DNA of 64,000 nt from positions 2,294,001 through 2,358,000 of the forward strand of contig NZ_SHKY01000001.1 in NCBI RefSeq assembly GCF_004217545.1, given 5' to 3'. Position numbers and translations under genes: made by a program. Under the pieces are notes generated by a model. It saw nothing but the letters and a program-made list of their open reading frames with translations. It did no database searches and had not been told where the DNA came from. Shown here piece by piece: positions 8,765 through 16,995 of this stretch. This stretch comes from Krasilnikovia cinnamomea (GTDB lineage Bacteria > Actinomycetota > Actinomycetes > Mycobacteriales > Micromonosporaceae). Each line of letters starts with the position of its first letter. Position 1 is the stretch's first letter.

Positions 8765-9595
8765 CTATCTCAGGTCCGTCAACGCCGCCATTACTCCCTC
8801 CACGGTCCAGTAGAGCTCCGCCGACCGGGGAACGGAAACAGCCAGGCACCCGTGATAGTCCCTACCGACGTTCTGCCGTCTCGTGGCTGGCACGTGGCGC
8901 TTGATCGTCGGTCGCTGGAACCTCGACCGGGGCAGGCTCAACTCACGGCACCACCAGTCGGCGGCCTCCTCCGCGTCGGCCGTCTCGTGAATATGCACCC
9001 GGTAGTCGACCTCGTGCGGGTCACGCCCGCAGACCGCGAGGAAGCGAAGGAACAACGCGACGAGGCCCGGATCGCTGTTGATGAAGGTCAGCCGATCCAA
9101 TCGGCGCCAAGGCTTGGATTTGGCCCCCTCACACCAGTAGATCGCCGCACCTACCAGCAGCGCGTCCCGCTCGGTTCGCGCACCGATGGTTGCGGCGGCC
9201 CGGGCATGCACATCCGCACGCCGCTGAGCGCGTTCCGCGCGCTTCGCCTCCCACCGCCCAGCGGTCATGATCGCGGCATGCTCCTGTTTACGGCGGGCGC
9301 GATCGGTGTCCGGGTCCAGCGGGAGGTGACGGACCCAGGCGTAGGCGGTCGATTTCGCGACGCCCAGCTCAAGAGCCAAGTCGTTGACCGACCAACCGTC
9401 ACGACGAAGTGCCACCGCGCGCTCCCGAAGGTGGTCCTTGGCGTTCGGGCGGCGCGTCCACTCCGGCGGCTCAATTCCGCGCAGCCAGTCCGTGAGGGTC
9501 GCTGCGCCGACCCCGAAGTGCTTCATGAGTTGGGACAGGGACAGGCCGGGATCCACCCGGAGGCGGCGCGCCTCGGCGCGACGAGGATCGTCCAT
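8765..9595 (-). CDS. Double-HTH protein with possible LAGLIDADG-like C-terminal domain
   Basis: 276 aa, function unknown. Two helix-turn-helix segments are visible: LSLSQLMKHFGVGAATLTDWLRG (residues ~18-40) and WSVNDLALELGVAKSTAYAWVRHL (~67-90). An Arg/Ala-rich helix follows. The C-terminal half contains GAAIYWCEGAKSKPW and FINSDPGLVALFLRFL, a pattern resembling the GIYxAEG...F.NSDP motifs of LAGLIDADG-type homing endonuclease folds, as in WhiA. Proteins of this layout are common and uncharacterised in actinobacteria. The gene ends 47 bases from tRNA-Gln. It could be a regulator derived from a homing endonuclease, or a nuclease; the domain assignment is by eye. Confidence 0.6.
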   Translation of the reverse strand: MDDPRRAEARRLRVDPGLSLSQLMKHFGVGAATLTDWLRGIEPPEWTRRPNAKDHLRERAVALRRDGWSVNDLALELGVAKSTAYAWVRHLPLDPDTDRARRKQEHAAIMTAGRWEAKRAERAQRRADVHARAAATIGARTERDALLVGAAIYWCEGAKSKPWRRLDRLTFINSDPGLVALFLRFLAVCGRDPHEVDYRVHIHETADAEEAADWWCRELSLPRSRFQRPTIKRHVPATRRQNVGRDYHGCLAVSVPRSAELYWTVEGVMAALTDLR

Positions 9596-9629
9596 GGTCG
9601 ATACGTTAGGACGAGGGTACGACAGAAAC

Positions 9630-10637
9630 TCACGCCCGTGGATGCGCCGCGAAGAACGTCCACAGTGCCGGCGTCGCCCGCAGCGCCGTCGACGGCGCGT
9701 CCAGGCCGAGCAGCCGCTGCGCGACGGGCGCGGGCCGTGACCCGGGCCACTGGTGCCCGGCTCCCGCGACGGTGATCAGGTCGACCGCGCGCCCGTCGGC
9801 GCAGGCCGCCGTAGAGGTGGTGACCGCCCCGGAGGTCTTGACCACCGGCGCCGCGCAGCGGTCGATCTCCCGCCACCGGGCGATGAGGTCCGGCACGGCC
9901 GGGCCGTCGATCTTGGCGGGAAGGCGGCTGCCCGCCCCGCCGTTGGCGCGCCTGCCAGGCTCGCCGTCGTACCGGACGGTGGGGTCGGCGGTGCCGTGGA
10001 TGTGCATGATCGACAGTGGACGGGGGTGGGGGCAGTCGTTGATCATCGTGCCGGCGACCGGGCCGATGGCCGCGAACACGTCCGTCTCACAGGCCAGCCG
10101 GTACGACAGCAGGGCACCGTTGGAGATCCCCGTGGCGTAGACGCGCCGCGCGTCGACCAGAGGGCCGAACGATCCAGCCAGCCTGGTGATGAAGCCGACG
10201 TCGTCGACGTTGTCGCGGGCGGCCACCCCGCAGCAGTCGGGGTCGGCGTTCCAGGTGCGGCGGACGCCGTCCGGGTAGGCGACCAGGAACTTCCCGGCGT
10301 CGGCCTGGGCGTCCCAGCCGTACGACTGTTCGGCCTGCTGGCCGGTGCCGGCGGCGCCGTGCAGCACGATCACCAGGGGCGCGGGGTCGGGCAGGCCGGC
10401 CGGGCGGTAGACCCGGTAGGTGCGCTCCATGCCGCCGACGGTCATGGTGGCCGAGGACTGGCCGACGGGCGGGCCATCCGGCGAAGGCACACCGGAGGGC
10501 GGGGTGCCGGTGGTCGCGGGCGCCGAGGTGACGTCGGGGGCGGGTGGGCGGCCGCGGTCGGCGCGGTGCCCGGTGCAGCCACCGACGGCGAGCAGGCCGA
10601 CGACTACCAGGGCGAGGGCTCGGGTTCTCACCGTCAC
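9630..10637 (-). CDS. Secreted lipoprotein esterase, PHB depolymerase/LpqC family
   Basis: 335 aa from the GTG at 10637, which has GGAGA upstream. The N-terminus VTVRTRALALVVVGLLAVGGC is a lipoprotein signal with lipobox Cys. After a Pro/Ser-rich linker comes an alpha/beta-hydrolase: oxyanion-side LVIVLHGAAGTG, nucleophile in GISNG, Asp in HGTADPTVRYDG and His in GAGHQWPG. The family includes feruloyl esterases and poly(3-hydroxybutyrate) depolymerase-like enzymes; the substrate is not evident. A strong terminator separates it from the secreted-paralog genes upstream, so it is probably a separate unit. Confidence 0.82.
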   Translation of the reverse strand: MTVRTRALALVVVGLLAVGGCTGHRADRGRPPAPDVTSAPATTGTPPSGVPSPDGPPVGQSSATMTVGGMERTYRVYRPAGLPDPAPLVIVLHGAAGTGQQAEQSYGWDAQADAGKFLVAYPDGVRRTWNADPDCCGVAARDNVDDVGFITRLAGSFGPLVDARRVYATGISNGALLSYRLACETDVFAAIGPVAGTMINDCPHPRPLSIMHIHGTADPTVRYDGEPGRRANGGAGSRLPAKIDGPAVPDLIARWREIDRCAAPVVKTSGAVTTSTAACADGRAVDLITVAGAGHQWPGSRPAPVAQRLLGLDAPSTALRATPALWTFFAAHPRA

Positions 10638-10675
10638 ATCGTCTCCTGTGGATGTTCGGGCCAGGTAAGAGAAGG

Positions 10676-10709
10676 GCAAGGGCTGGGCGAAACCTCGCCC
10701 AGCCCTTGC
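10676..10709 (-). terminator. Terminator after the secreted-paralog cluster
   Basis: A perfect 14-bp stem (10676-10689 with 10696-10709) and 6-nt loop start nine bases after the stop of the gene at 10718. It marks the 3' end of the biosynthetic region's transcript and separates it from the esterase lipoprotein gene. Confidence 0.8.
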
Positions 10710-10717
10710 GCGGGGAG

Positions 10718-12544
10718 TCAGCGGCCGCTCATCCTGATGAGTTCCCAGCCGCCCTCGGGCTTGGCGTCCAGGCGTTTCGTACGCAGGTTCATCGGGTTGG
10801 CCATGCCGATGTACAGGCCACCCGAGCCGTCCGGGATCATGTTGCGGATCCCGTAGTTGAGGTAGTTGCCCAGGCCGCGTTTGTCGACCGCGGTCGCGGG
10901 CGAGTTGCTGTCGGGGAACATGTACAGGTCACCGCCGAACTGGCTGGGCTTGATGAGCGGTTTGGCCCACGAGTCCGGGTCGGCCATGGCCTGCCGGGCG
11001 AACTTGTTGACCGGCGCGGTGGGCGCGGCGCCCTGCAACAGGTCCTTGACCAGGTAGCTCCAGTCCATCGTGCCGACGAACAGCTTGTTGTCCACGACGG
11101 TCATCCGCCACGTGTAGTTGTTGAACAGGTAGCCGAAGCCGGACTTGCCGTACAGCGGGGTGAAATTGGTGGACTTCTGCGACCAGGTGCTGGTGGCGGG
11201 GTCCCAGGCGGGCAGCGTCTTCTCGCCGTACACGAGCTCGATCTTCTGGGTGGGCAGGCCGAGGTCCTTGCCGCGCCAGATGCTGACCGCGCGCTGGGTG
11301 TTGATGTCCTGGGTCTTGGCCGCCTCCTTGTTCGCGGGCGGGTAGACGGTCGCATGCACCATGCTGGACTTCATGGGTACGTGCATGGTGCCCCAGTAGA
11401 CGTAGCCGTCGAACGCGGCGATGCCGCCGCCGCCGTAGGTGGCCGACACGACGCGGTCGGGCTCGTACTGGCGGGCGTTCCAGACCTGCTTCCAGCCGGT
11501 GGCGTCCTCGGCGTTGAGGCCGGGGGAGCCGTCGGCGAGTTTCGGGCTGATCCACAGCCCGGCCAGCATGAGCTGGGTGGTGGGCTGCTCGGCGGGCCAG
11601 CTCGTGGCGGCGATCCGGCCGTCGTACACGGTGAGGTCGGCGGCCTGCACGGGCAGCGAGGCGACCGTGGTGAACGCGAACGGGTTGGTCTTGTCGCCGG
11701 ACCAGCGCAGCACCGCGCCGCCCGCGGAGCCGTTGCGCCCGATGCCGACGCCGAGGTAGAGGGCGCCGTCGGCGACCAGGAACGTCCGGATGTTGCCGTA
11801 GTTCGCGAAGGAGAACGACCCGAGGTACTGCTGGGTGGTCGCGTCGAAGGCGAACATGTTGAGGGTGTCGCCGAGTGCGGGGCCGCCGAGCAGGACGACG
11901 TCGCCCATGTTTCCGGCGGCGCGCAGCCCGATGGTGTGGCTCAGGCGCAGCGCGTCGTCGGACGACTTGGCGCGGATCTCCGCGGACTTGTTGACCTTCT
12001 TCTTCGTGGTGGTGTCGTACGTCCACACCTCGGGGGCCCGCATGTCGCCGAGGTAGTCGGGGATCGCGTCGTCGGCCTTTCCGGACTGGCTCTCGCCGTA
12101 CTCGCAGGTCCAGTTGTCGTTGGCGGTCGGCTTGATGTAGCTGAGGGTGGCGCCGCTGACCAGGCAGTGCACGTTGGCGCCGGTGCCGAACCAGACGGTC
12201 TTGCCGACCTGGGTGAGGCCCCACACGTACGCCTGGTTGACCTTGGCTTTGCCGCTCTTGCACGGCGGCCCGGCGGGGTACGGCTGGCCGACGCCGCCGA
12301 AGCACTCGTCGGGCGTGGCCTTGGCCAGCAGGTTGAACCGGTACCCGGACTTGGTGGGGGTGGGCAGCCGGACCTGGCCGTCGACGGCGCGGCGGACCAG
12401 ATCGGCGAGGGTGCTGATGAACGGAATCTTGATGTCGCGGGCCTGGTGGGCGGCGGCGGGGGTAGCCGGCCAGCCCGCGGCGAGCACGAGGACGGTACCC
12501 ACCGCCGCCACCCGGCGCAGGGTGGCGGTCGAAGCTATTTTCAT
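10718..12544 (-). CDS. Secreted protein of unknown function, tandem paralog 1
   Basis: 608 aa from the ATG at 12544 (AAAGGGAAG upstream). A Sec signal peptide ends near ATPAAAHQ. It is one of three adjacent paralogs sharing, in order: a DECFxGxGQPYPxGPPC segment, VNQAYVWxL, a WFGTGANxHCLxSGA stretch, a CEY/CEF-xES segment, a long middle region with repeated WxG/LYLGVGxG motifs resembling beta-propeller blades, YVYWGTMHVP, NNYTWRM, GTMDWSYL and the C-terminal GLGNYLNYGIRN. Four conserved Cys suggest disulfides and action outside the cell. This copy has about 30-40 extra residues after the signal peptide. No known enzymatic motif was recognised. It has a terminator on each side and may have its own promoter. 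Confidence 0.85.
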   Translation of the reverse strand: MKIASTATLRRVAAVGTVLVLAAGWPATPAAAHQARDIKIPFISTLADLVRRAVDGQVRLPTPTKSGYRFNLLAKATPDECFGGVGQPYPAGPPCKSGKAKVNQAYVWGLTQVGKTVWFGTGANVHCLVSGATLSYIKPTANDNWTCEYGESQSGKADDAIPDYLGDMRAPEVWTYDTTTKKKVNKSAEIRAKSSDDALRLSHTIGLRAAGNMGDVVLLGGPALGDTLNMFAFDATTQQYLGSFSFANYGNIRTFLVADGALYLGVGIGRNGSAGGAVLRWSGDKTNPFAFTTVASLPVQAADLTVYDGRIAATSWPAEQPTTQLMLAGLWISPKLADGSPGLNAEDATGWKQVWNARQYEPDRVVSATYGGGGIAAFDGYVYWGTMHVPMKSSMVHATVYPPANKEAAKTQDINTQRAVSIWRGKDLGLPTQKIELVYGEKTLPAWDPATSTWSQKSTNFTPLYGKSGFGYLFNNYTWRMTVVDNKLFVGTMDWSYLVKDLLQGAAPTAPVNKFARQAMADPDSWAKPLIKPSQFGGDLYMFPDSNSPATAVDKRGLGNYLNYGIRNMIPDGSGGLYIGMANPMNLRTKRLDAKPEGGWELIRMSGR

Positions 12545-12638
12545 GAACATCTTCCCTTTCCGCGGAGCGCAACGAGCGCCCACCGCGGGTGGCGGCAGGC
12601 GCTGACAGTTCGGGCCTCGCGGGGTGCGGGGCCGGGGG

Positions 12639-12674
12639 GTGGGCGGGCGGCGTCGTGGGTCGCCGCCCGCCCAC
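12639..12674 (-). terminator. Hairpin between tandem paralogs 2 and 1
   Basis: A perfect 14-bp GC stem (12639-12652 with 12661-12674) and 8-nt loop lie nine bases after the stop of paralog 2. It probably ends or attenuates the long synthase operon before paralog 1. Confidence 0.72.
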
Positions 12675-12683
12675 GTCTGGGGG

Positions 12684-14381
12684 TTACGGGCAGGATCTGT
12701 CGAGCCTGATCAGCTCCCAGCCGCCCTCGGGTACGTCGTCGGTGGGGTCGGTGCGCAGGTTCATCGGGTTGGCCATGCCCAGGTACAGCCCATTGCCGTT
12801 CGGGATCATGTTGCGGATGCCGTAGTTGAGGTAGTTGCCCACGCCATTGATGTTTATCGCGCTCGCGGGCTCCGATGTGGACGGGAACATCCACAGGTCG
12901 CCACCATACGCATCGGGGTCAATGCCTGCGGTGACCGCCGCGCGGTCGCGGGCGGAGAATCCGGACGGCTGGTTCATGATCTCGTTGGCGATGTAGCTCC
13001 AGTCCATCGTGCCGACGTACAGGCGGTTCCCGGTTACGGTCATTCGCCACGTGTAGTTGTTGAACGGGTAGCCGAAGCCGCTCTTGCCGTACTTCGGGGT
13101 CCAGCCGGTGGGTACGGCCTTCCAGGTGGCGGTGGCCGGGTCGTAGGCGGGCAGGGTGGACTCGCCGTACAGCAGCTCGATCTGCTGGGTGGGCAGGCCC
13201 AGGTCCCTGCCGCGCCAGATGCTGATGCCGCGCTGGGTGTACTTGACCTGCGCGGCCTTCGCGTCGTCGGTGCTCTGCGGGTACACGGTCTGGTGCACCT
13301 TGGTGGCCTTGAGCGGCACGTGCATGGTGCCCCAGTGGAGCCAGCCGCCGAACGAGGCGACACCACCGCCGCCGTAGGTGGCCGCGACCACCCGGTCGGT
13401 CTCGTACTGGCGGGCGTGCCACGCCTGCTTCCAGCCGTTGGCGTCCTCCGGGTTGAGGCCGGGTTCCCCGTCGGCCAGCGGCGGGCTGAGCCAGACCCCG
13501 GCGAGCTGCGCGGGGCTGCTGGGCTGCTCGGCGGGCCAGGTGGTGGTCGCGATCCGGCCGTCGTGGTAGGCCAGGTCGGCGGCCTGGACCGGCAGCACGG
13601 CGACGGCCTCCAGGGCGAACGGGTTGCGGACGCCGCCGGTCCAGCGCAGCACCGCGCCACCCGACGAGCCGTTGGTGCCGACCCCGACGCCGAGGTACAG
13701 CGCACCCTCGGCGACCAGGAACGTACGGATGTTGCCGTACTGCGGCAGGTTCACCGAGCCGAGGAACCGTTTCGTGCGGGCGTCGAACGCGAACAGGTTC
13801 AGCGAGTCACCCAGGGCCGGGCCGCCGAGCAGGACGACGTTGTTCAGGTTCCCGGCGGCGCGCAGGCCGATCGTGGTGCGCAGGCGTTCCGCGTCGTCGG
13901 CGCTCTTGGCGCGGATCTCGCCGCTCTTGTCGGTCAGCCGTTTGGTGTGTGCGTCGTACAGCCACACCTGCGGGGGCCGCTGGTCGCCGACCGGGGCGGG
14001 GAAGTCCGGGTCGTCGCGGACGGTCTGGCTCTGCGCGTACTCGCAGACGTAGTCGGGGTTGACCACCGGGACCGCGACGTTGAGGGTGGCGCCGCTGACC
14101 AGGCAGTGCACGTTGGCGCCGGTGCCGAACCAGATCGAGGAGCCGACCCGGGTCAGGCCCCAGACGTACGCCTGGTTGACCTTCGCCTGGCCTTCGGCGC
14201 AGGGCGGACCGGCGGGATAGGGCTGGCCGATGCCGTTGAAGCATTCGTCGGGCTTGGCCTTGGCGAGCAGGTGGAAGGTGTATGGGTCGGGGTCGGCGGC
14301 GCGGGCGGGGGTGACCGCGACGCCGACCGTGACGACCAGCGCGGCGACCACGGTGGTCAGCCGGCGCAGGGTTGTGCTCAC
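12684..14381 (-). CDS. Secreted protein of unknown function, tandem paralog 2
   Basis: 565 aa, GTG start at 14381 with AAGGGA upstream. The signal peptide ends around VTPARAADP. It has the same ordered motifs as its neighbours (DECFNGIGQPYPAGPPC, WFGTGANVHCLVSGA, GTMDWSY, GLGNYLNYGIRN replaced by GVGNYLNYGIRN). It is nearly collinear with paralog 1 and clearly a tandem duplicate. The start lies only 12 bases after the stop of paralog 3, so the two are co-transcribed. Extracellular location is inferred from the signal peptide; its binding partner or activity is unknown. Confidence 0.85.
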   Translation of the reverse strand: MSTTLRRLTTVVAALVVTVGVAVTPARAADPDPYTFHLLAKAKPDECFNGIGQPYPAGPPCAEGQAKVNQAYVWGLTRVGSSIWFGTGANVHCLVSGATLNVAVPVVNPDYVCEYAQSQTVRDDPDFPAPVGDQRPPQVWLYDAHTKRLTDKSGEIRAKSADDAERLRTTIGLRAAGNLNNVVLLGGPALGDSLNLFAFDARTKRFLGSVNLPQYGNIRTFLVAEGALYLGVGVGTNGSSGGAVLRWTGGVRNPFALEAVAVLPVQAADLAYHDGRIATTTWPAEQPSSPAQLAGVWLSPPLADGEPGLNPEDANGWKQAWHARQYETDRVVAATYGGGGVASFGGWLHWGTMHVPLKATKVHQTVYPQSTDDAKAAQVKYTQRGISIWRGRDLGLPTQQIELLYGESTLPAYDPATATWKAVPTGWTPKYGKSGFGYPFNNYTWRMTVTGNRLYVGTMDWSYIANEIMNQPSGFSARDRAAVTAGIDPDAYGGDLWMFPSTSEPASAININGVGNYLNYGIRNMIPNGNGLYLGMANPMNLRTDPTDDVPEGGWELIRLDRSCP

Positions 14382-14393
14382 GGGGTGGTCCCT

Positions 14394-16025
14394 TCACGAA
14401 GAGGTGGGGGTGAGCTTGATCAGCTCCCAACCGCCCTCGGGGACGTCGTCGCCGGGGGCGGTGCGGAGATTCATCGGGTTGGCCGTGCCGAGGTAGAGCG
14501 TCTCGCCGTCGGGCACCAGGTTGCGGATGCCGTAGTTGAGGTAGTTCCCGAGGCCGGTGGTGTCGACCGGCCGGGCGGGCTCGTCTGCGGACGGGAACGC
14601 CCACAGGTCGGCGCCCCACAGCGCCGGGTCGGTTGGCGGCGCTTCGGCGCTGAGATCGTGGACGAGGTAACTCCAGTCCATCGTCGCGACGTACAGCCGT
14701 CCACCCGCGACGGCCATCCGCCAGGTGTAGTTGTTGTACGCGTTGCCGAAGCCGGATCTGCCGTACCGGGGGGTCGCGCCGGTGGACACGGGCGACCAAC
14801 CGGCGCCCGGGGTGTAGGCGGGCAGCGCCGGCTCGCCGTACAGCAGCTCGATCTGCTGGGTGGGCCGGCCCAGGTCCCTACCCCGCCAGAGGCTCGTGGC
14901 GCGCTGGGTGAACCTGATCTGCGCCCGCTTCGCCTCGTCCGTGTCCTGCGGGTACGTGGCCTGGTGCAGGAGGGTGGCCTGCAGCGGCACGTGCATGGTG
15001 CCCCAGTAGACCCAGCCGCCGTACGAGGCGACCCCGCCCAGCCCGTACGTGCGCTCGATGAGCGGGTCCGGCTCGTACCCGGCGACGTTCCACGCCTGCG
15101 TCCAGCCGCCGGCGTCGGACCGGGTCAGCGGCAGCGGCGGGCTGGTCCACACCCCGGCGAGCTGCTGCGGCGTGGCCGGGTCGTTCGTGGACCAGGTCGT
15201 GGCCACGAGCCGGCCCTCGTGGTACGCGAGGTCGACGGCCTGCGCAGGCAGCGCACCGACCTTCACGAAGGTGAACGGGGCCAGCCGGTTCCCGGCCCAG
15301 CGCAGCACCGCGCCACCGCGACCGCCGCCCGGCCCGATGCCCACGCCCAGGTAGAGCGCGCCCTCGGCGGCGAGGAAGGTGCGGGCGTTGCCGTACGCCA
15401 GCAGCGTGCGGGAGCCCAGGAACCGGCCGGTGGCCGCGTCGAAGGCGAACAGGTTGAGCCCGCTGTGCAGCGACGGCCCGCCGAGCAGCACGACGCCGTC
15501 GAGGGTGCCGGCGGCCCGCATCCCGAGCGTGCTGCCCAGCCGGCGCGCGTCGGCGGCGGATGCCGTGCTGATCTCGGCGGACTTGTTCACCAGCGCGCCG
15601 GTGCCGGTGTCGTGCAGCCACACCTGGGGTGGGCGCACGTCACCCAATGCGTCCGGGATTGTCAGGTTGGTGCGGGCGACCTGGCTCTCCCCGAACTCGC
15701 AGACGTAGTCGTCGTTGCGCACCGGTTGGGTGCTGCCGAGGTTGGCGCCGCTGGTCAGGCAGTGCGTGTTGGCGCCCGTGCCGAACCACACCCGGCGCCC
15801 GGTCCGGACCAGGCTCCACACGTACGCCTGGTTGACCTTGGGTTGGCCCTGGGCGCACGGCGGCCCCGGCGGGTACGGCTGCCCGATCCCGGCGAAACAC
15901 TCGTCGGGCTGCGCCTTGCCCAGCAAGGTACGGGTGTAGGTGACGTCCCCGTTCGGGGACGCGGGGACCGCCGCGGCCGGTGCACCGAGCACGACCGCGG
16001 CCGCGAGAACCGCCAGTCCGTACAC
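14394..16025 (-). CDS. Secreted protein of unknown function, tandem paralog 3
   Basis: 543 aa, GTG start at 16025 with a GGGAGGCG site. The signal peptide is short (VYGLAVLAAAVVLGAPAAAVPA). It is the shortest and most diverged of the three paralogs but keeps DECFAGIGQPYPPGPPC, WFGTGANTHCLTSGAN, CEFGESQ, NNYTWRM, ATMDWSYL and GLGNYLNYGIRN. The start lies 19 bases after the sulfotransferase stop, placing the family in the same operon as the polyketide-type synthase. A role in handling, exporting or recognising the product outside the cell is a guess from context. Confidence 0.85.
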   Translation of the reverse strand: MYGLAVLAAAVVLGAPAAAVPASPNGDVTYTRTLLGKAQPDECFAGIGQPYPPGPPCAQGQPKVNQAYVWSLVRTGRRVWFGTGANTHCLTSGANLGSTQPVRNDDYVCEFGESQVARTNLTIPDALGDVRPPQVWLHDTGTGALVNKSAEISTASAADARRLGSTLGMRAAGTLDGVVLLGGPSLHSGLNLFAFDAATGRFLGSRTLLAYGNARTFLAAEGALYLGVGIGPGGGRGGAVLRWAGNRLAPFTFVKVGALPAQAVDLAYHEGRLVATTWSTNDPATPQQLAGVWTSPPLPLTRSDAGGWTQAWNVAGYEPDPLIERTYGLGGVASYGGWVYWGTMHVPLQATLLHQATYPQDTDEAKRAQIRFTQRATSLWRGRDLGRPTQQIELLYGEPALPAYTPGAGWSPVSTGATPRYGRSGFGNAYNNYTWRMAVAGGRLYVATMDWSYLVHDLSAEAPPTDPALWGADLWAFPSADEPARPVDTTGLGNYLNYGIRNLVPDGETLYLGTANPMNLRTAPGDDVPEGGWELIKLTPTSS

Positions 16026-16044
16026 GCTTACGCCTCCCTCCGCC

Positions 16045-16980
16045 TCACACGGCGACCCGTTCCGGCCTGCGTACCCGGTGGGCCACCGACGCGGCCCAGC
16101 CGGCTGGGTCGGCGAACTGCAGGAACTCGCCGAGGTCGGTGAGCCGGGCGACCGGGTCCGCCACGAGGTCCTCGTACGCGATCCGGTGCAGGTGCGCGGG
16201 CGGCCGGTCGGCCAGGATCTGCTCGGCCTGGCTGCTCATGAACGCGCACAGCGCCATGAACCGCTTGAGGTCGTTGCCGCGCTCGCTCAGCAGCTCGGCG
16301 GTGAGCCGGTCCGGCAGGTACGGGGCCAGCTCGTCCGGCACCGGGGTGCCGGGCGGCACGGTCAGGGGGTCCACGCCGTACCGGCCGACGGCCTCCACCC
16401 GCAGCTGCACGAGCTGGAACACCGAGTGGCGGCTCATCGAGCGGGCGGTGGCCTCCCAGTCCCGGGTCAGGTAGACGATCCGGGCGCTGGGGTGGTTCTC
16501 CAGCAGCGACGGCGCGACCTGGCTGGAGCCGCCGGACCGTTCCACCCAGCGCTTCCTGCCGGTCAGCTCGGCCAGCAGGTCGAGGAACGCCTGGTGGTGC
16601 GCGCCGATCCGCTGCTCCGGGAACTGGCGGACCCGCTCGCCCAGCCGGTCGAACAGCGTGTCCGGGTCGTCGGTGAGCTTGGCCAGCGTGATCGCCATGA
16701 TGCGGGGCAGCCGCAGCAGGTCACCGGCGAAACGCCCGGAGGCCGGATAGCGCACCTCCTTGGGTGGTACCCCGATGCGGAACAGCAGCGACAGCTCCTC
16801 CTTGGGCCCGCTGAGCACGTCCCAGTACGCGGGCCCGGTGAGGATCTCGCTGCTGCGGTGCCACATCGCCACCGACATGAAGAACTCCTGGACGGAGCAC
16901 GTCTCCGGTTCCTCGACGATGAGATCCGACAGCATGGTCGAGCCGCAGCGGCCGTTGCTGATGATGATGGCGCGGTCCAT
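16045..16980 (-). CDS. Sulfotransferase family protein (PAPS-dependent)
   Basis: 311 aa. The N-terminal AIIISNGRCGSTMLSDL matches the 5'-phosphosulfate-binding loop of Stf0/LPS-type sulfotransferases. RIVYLTRDWEATARSMSRH at about residues 150-170 fits the 3'-phosphate-binding R...S motif. A C-terminal YEDLVADP motif is typical of the family. It lies 15 bases downstream of an alpha/beta hydrolase and in the same operon as an iterative synthase. It could sulfate a hydroxylated lipid product, or, by analogy with the ST-TE pair of curacin and olefin synthases, activate a beta-hydroxyl for decarboxylative release. The sequence alone does not decide. Confidence 0.85.
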   Translation of the reverse strand: MDRAIIISNGRCGSTMLSDLIVEEPETCSVQEFFMSVAMWHRSSEILTGPAYWDVLSGPKEELSLLFRIGVPPKEVRYPASGRFAGDLLRLPRIMAITLAKLTDDPDTLFDRLGERVRQFPEQRIGAHHQAFLDLLAELTGRKRWVERSGGSSQVAPSLLENHPSARIVYLTRDWEATARSMSRHSVFQLVQLRVEAVGRYGVDPLTVPPGTPVPDELAPYLPDRLTAELLSERGNDLKRFMALCAFMSSQAEQILADRPPAHLHRIAYEDLVADPVARLTDLGEFLQFADPAGWAASVAHRVRRPERVAV

Positions 16981-16995
16981 CGACGCGGGGTCTCC

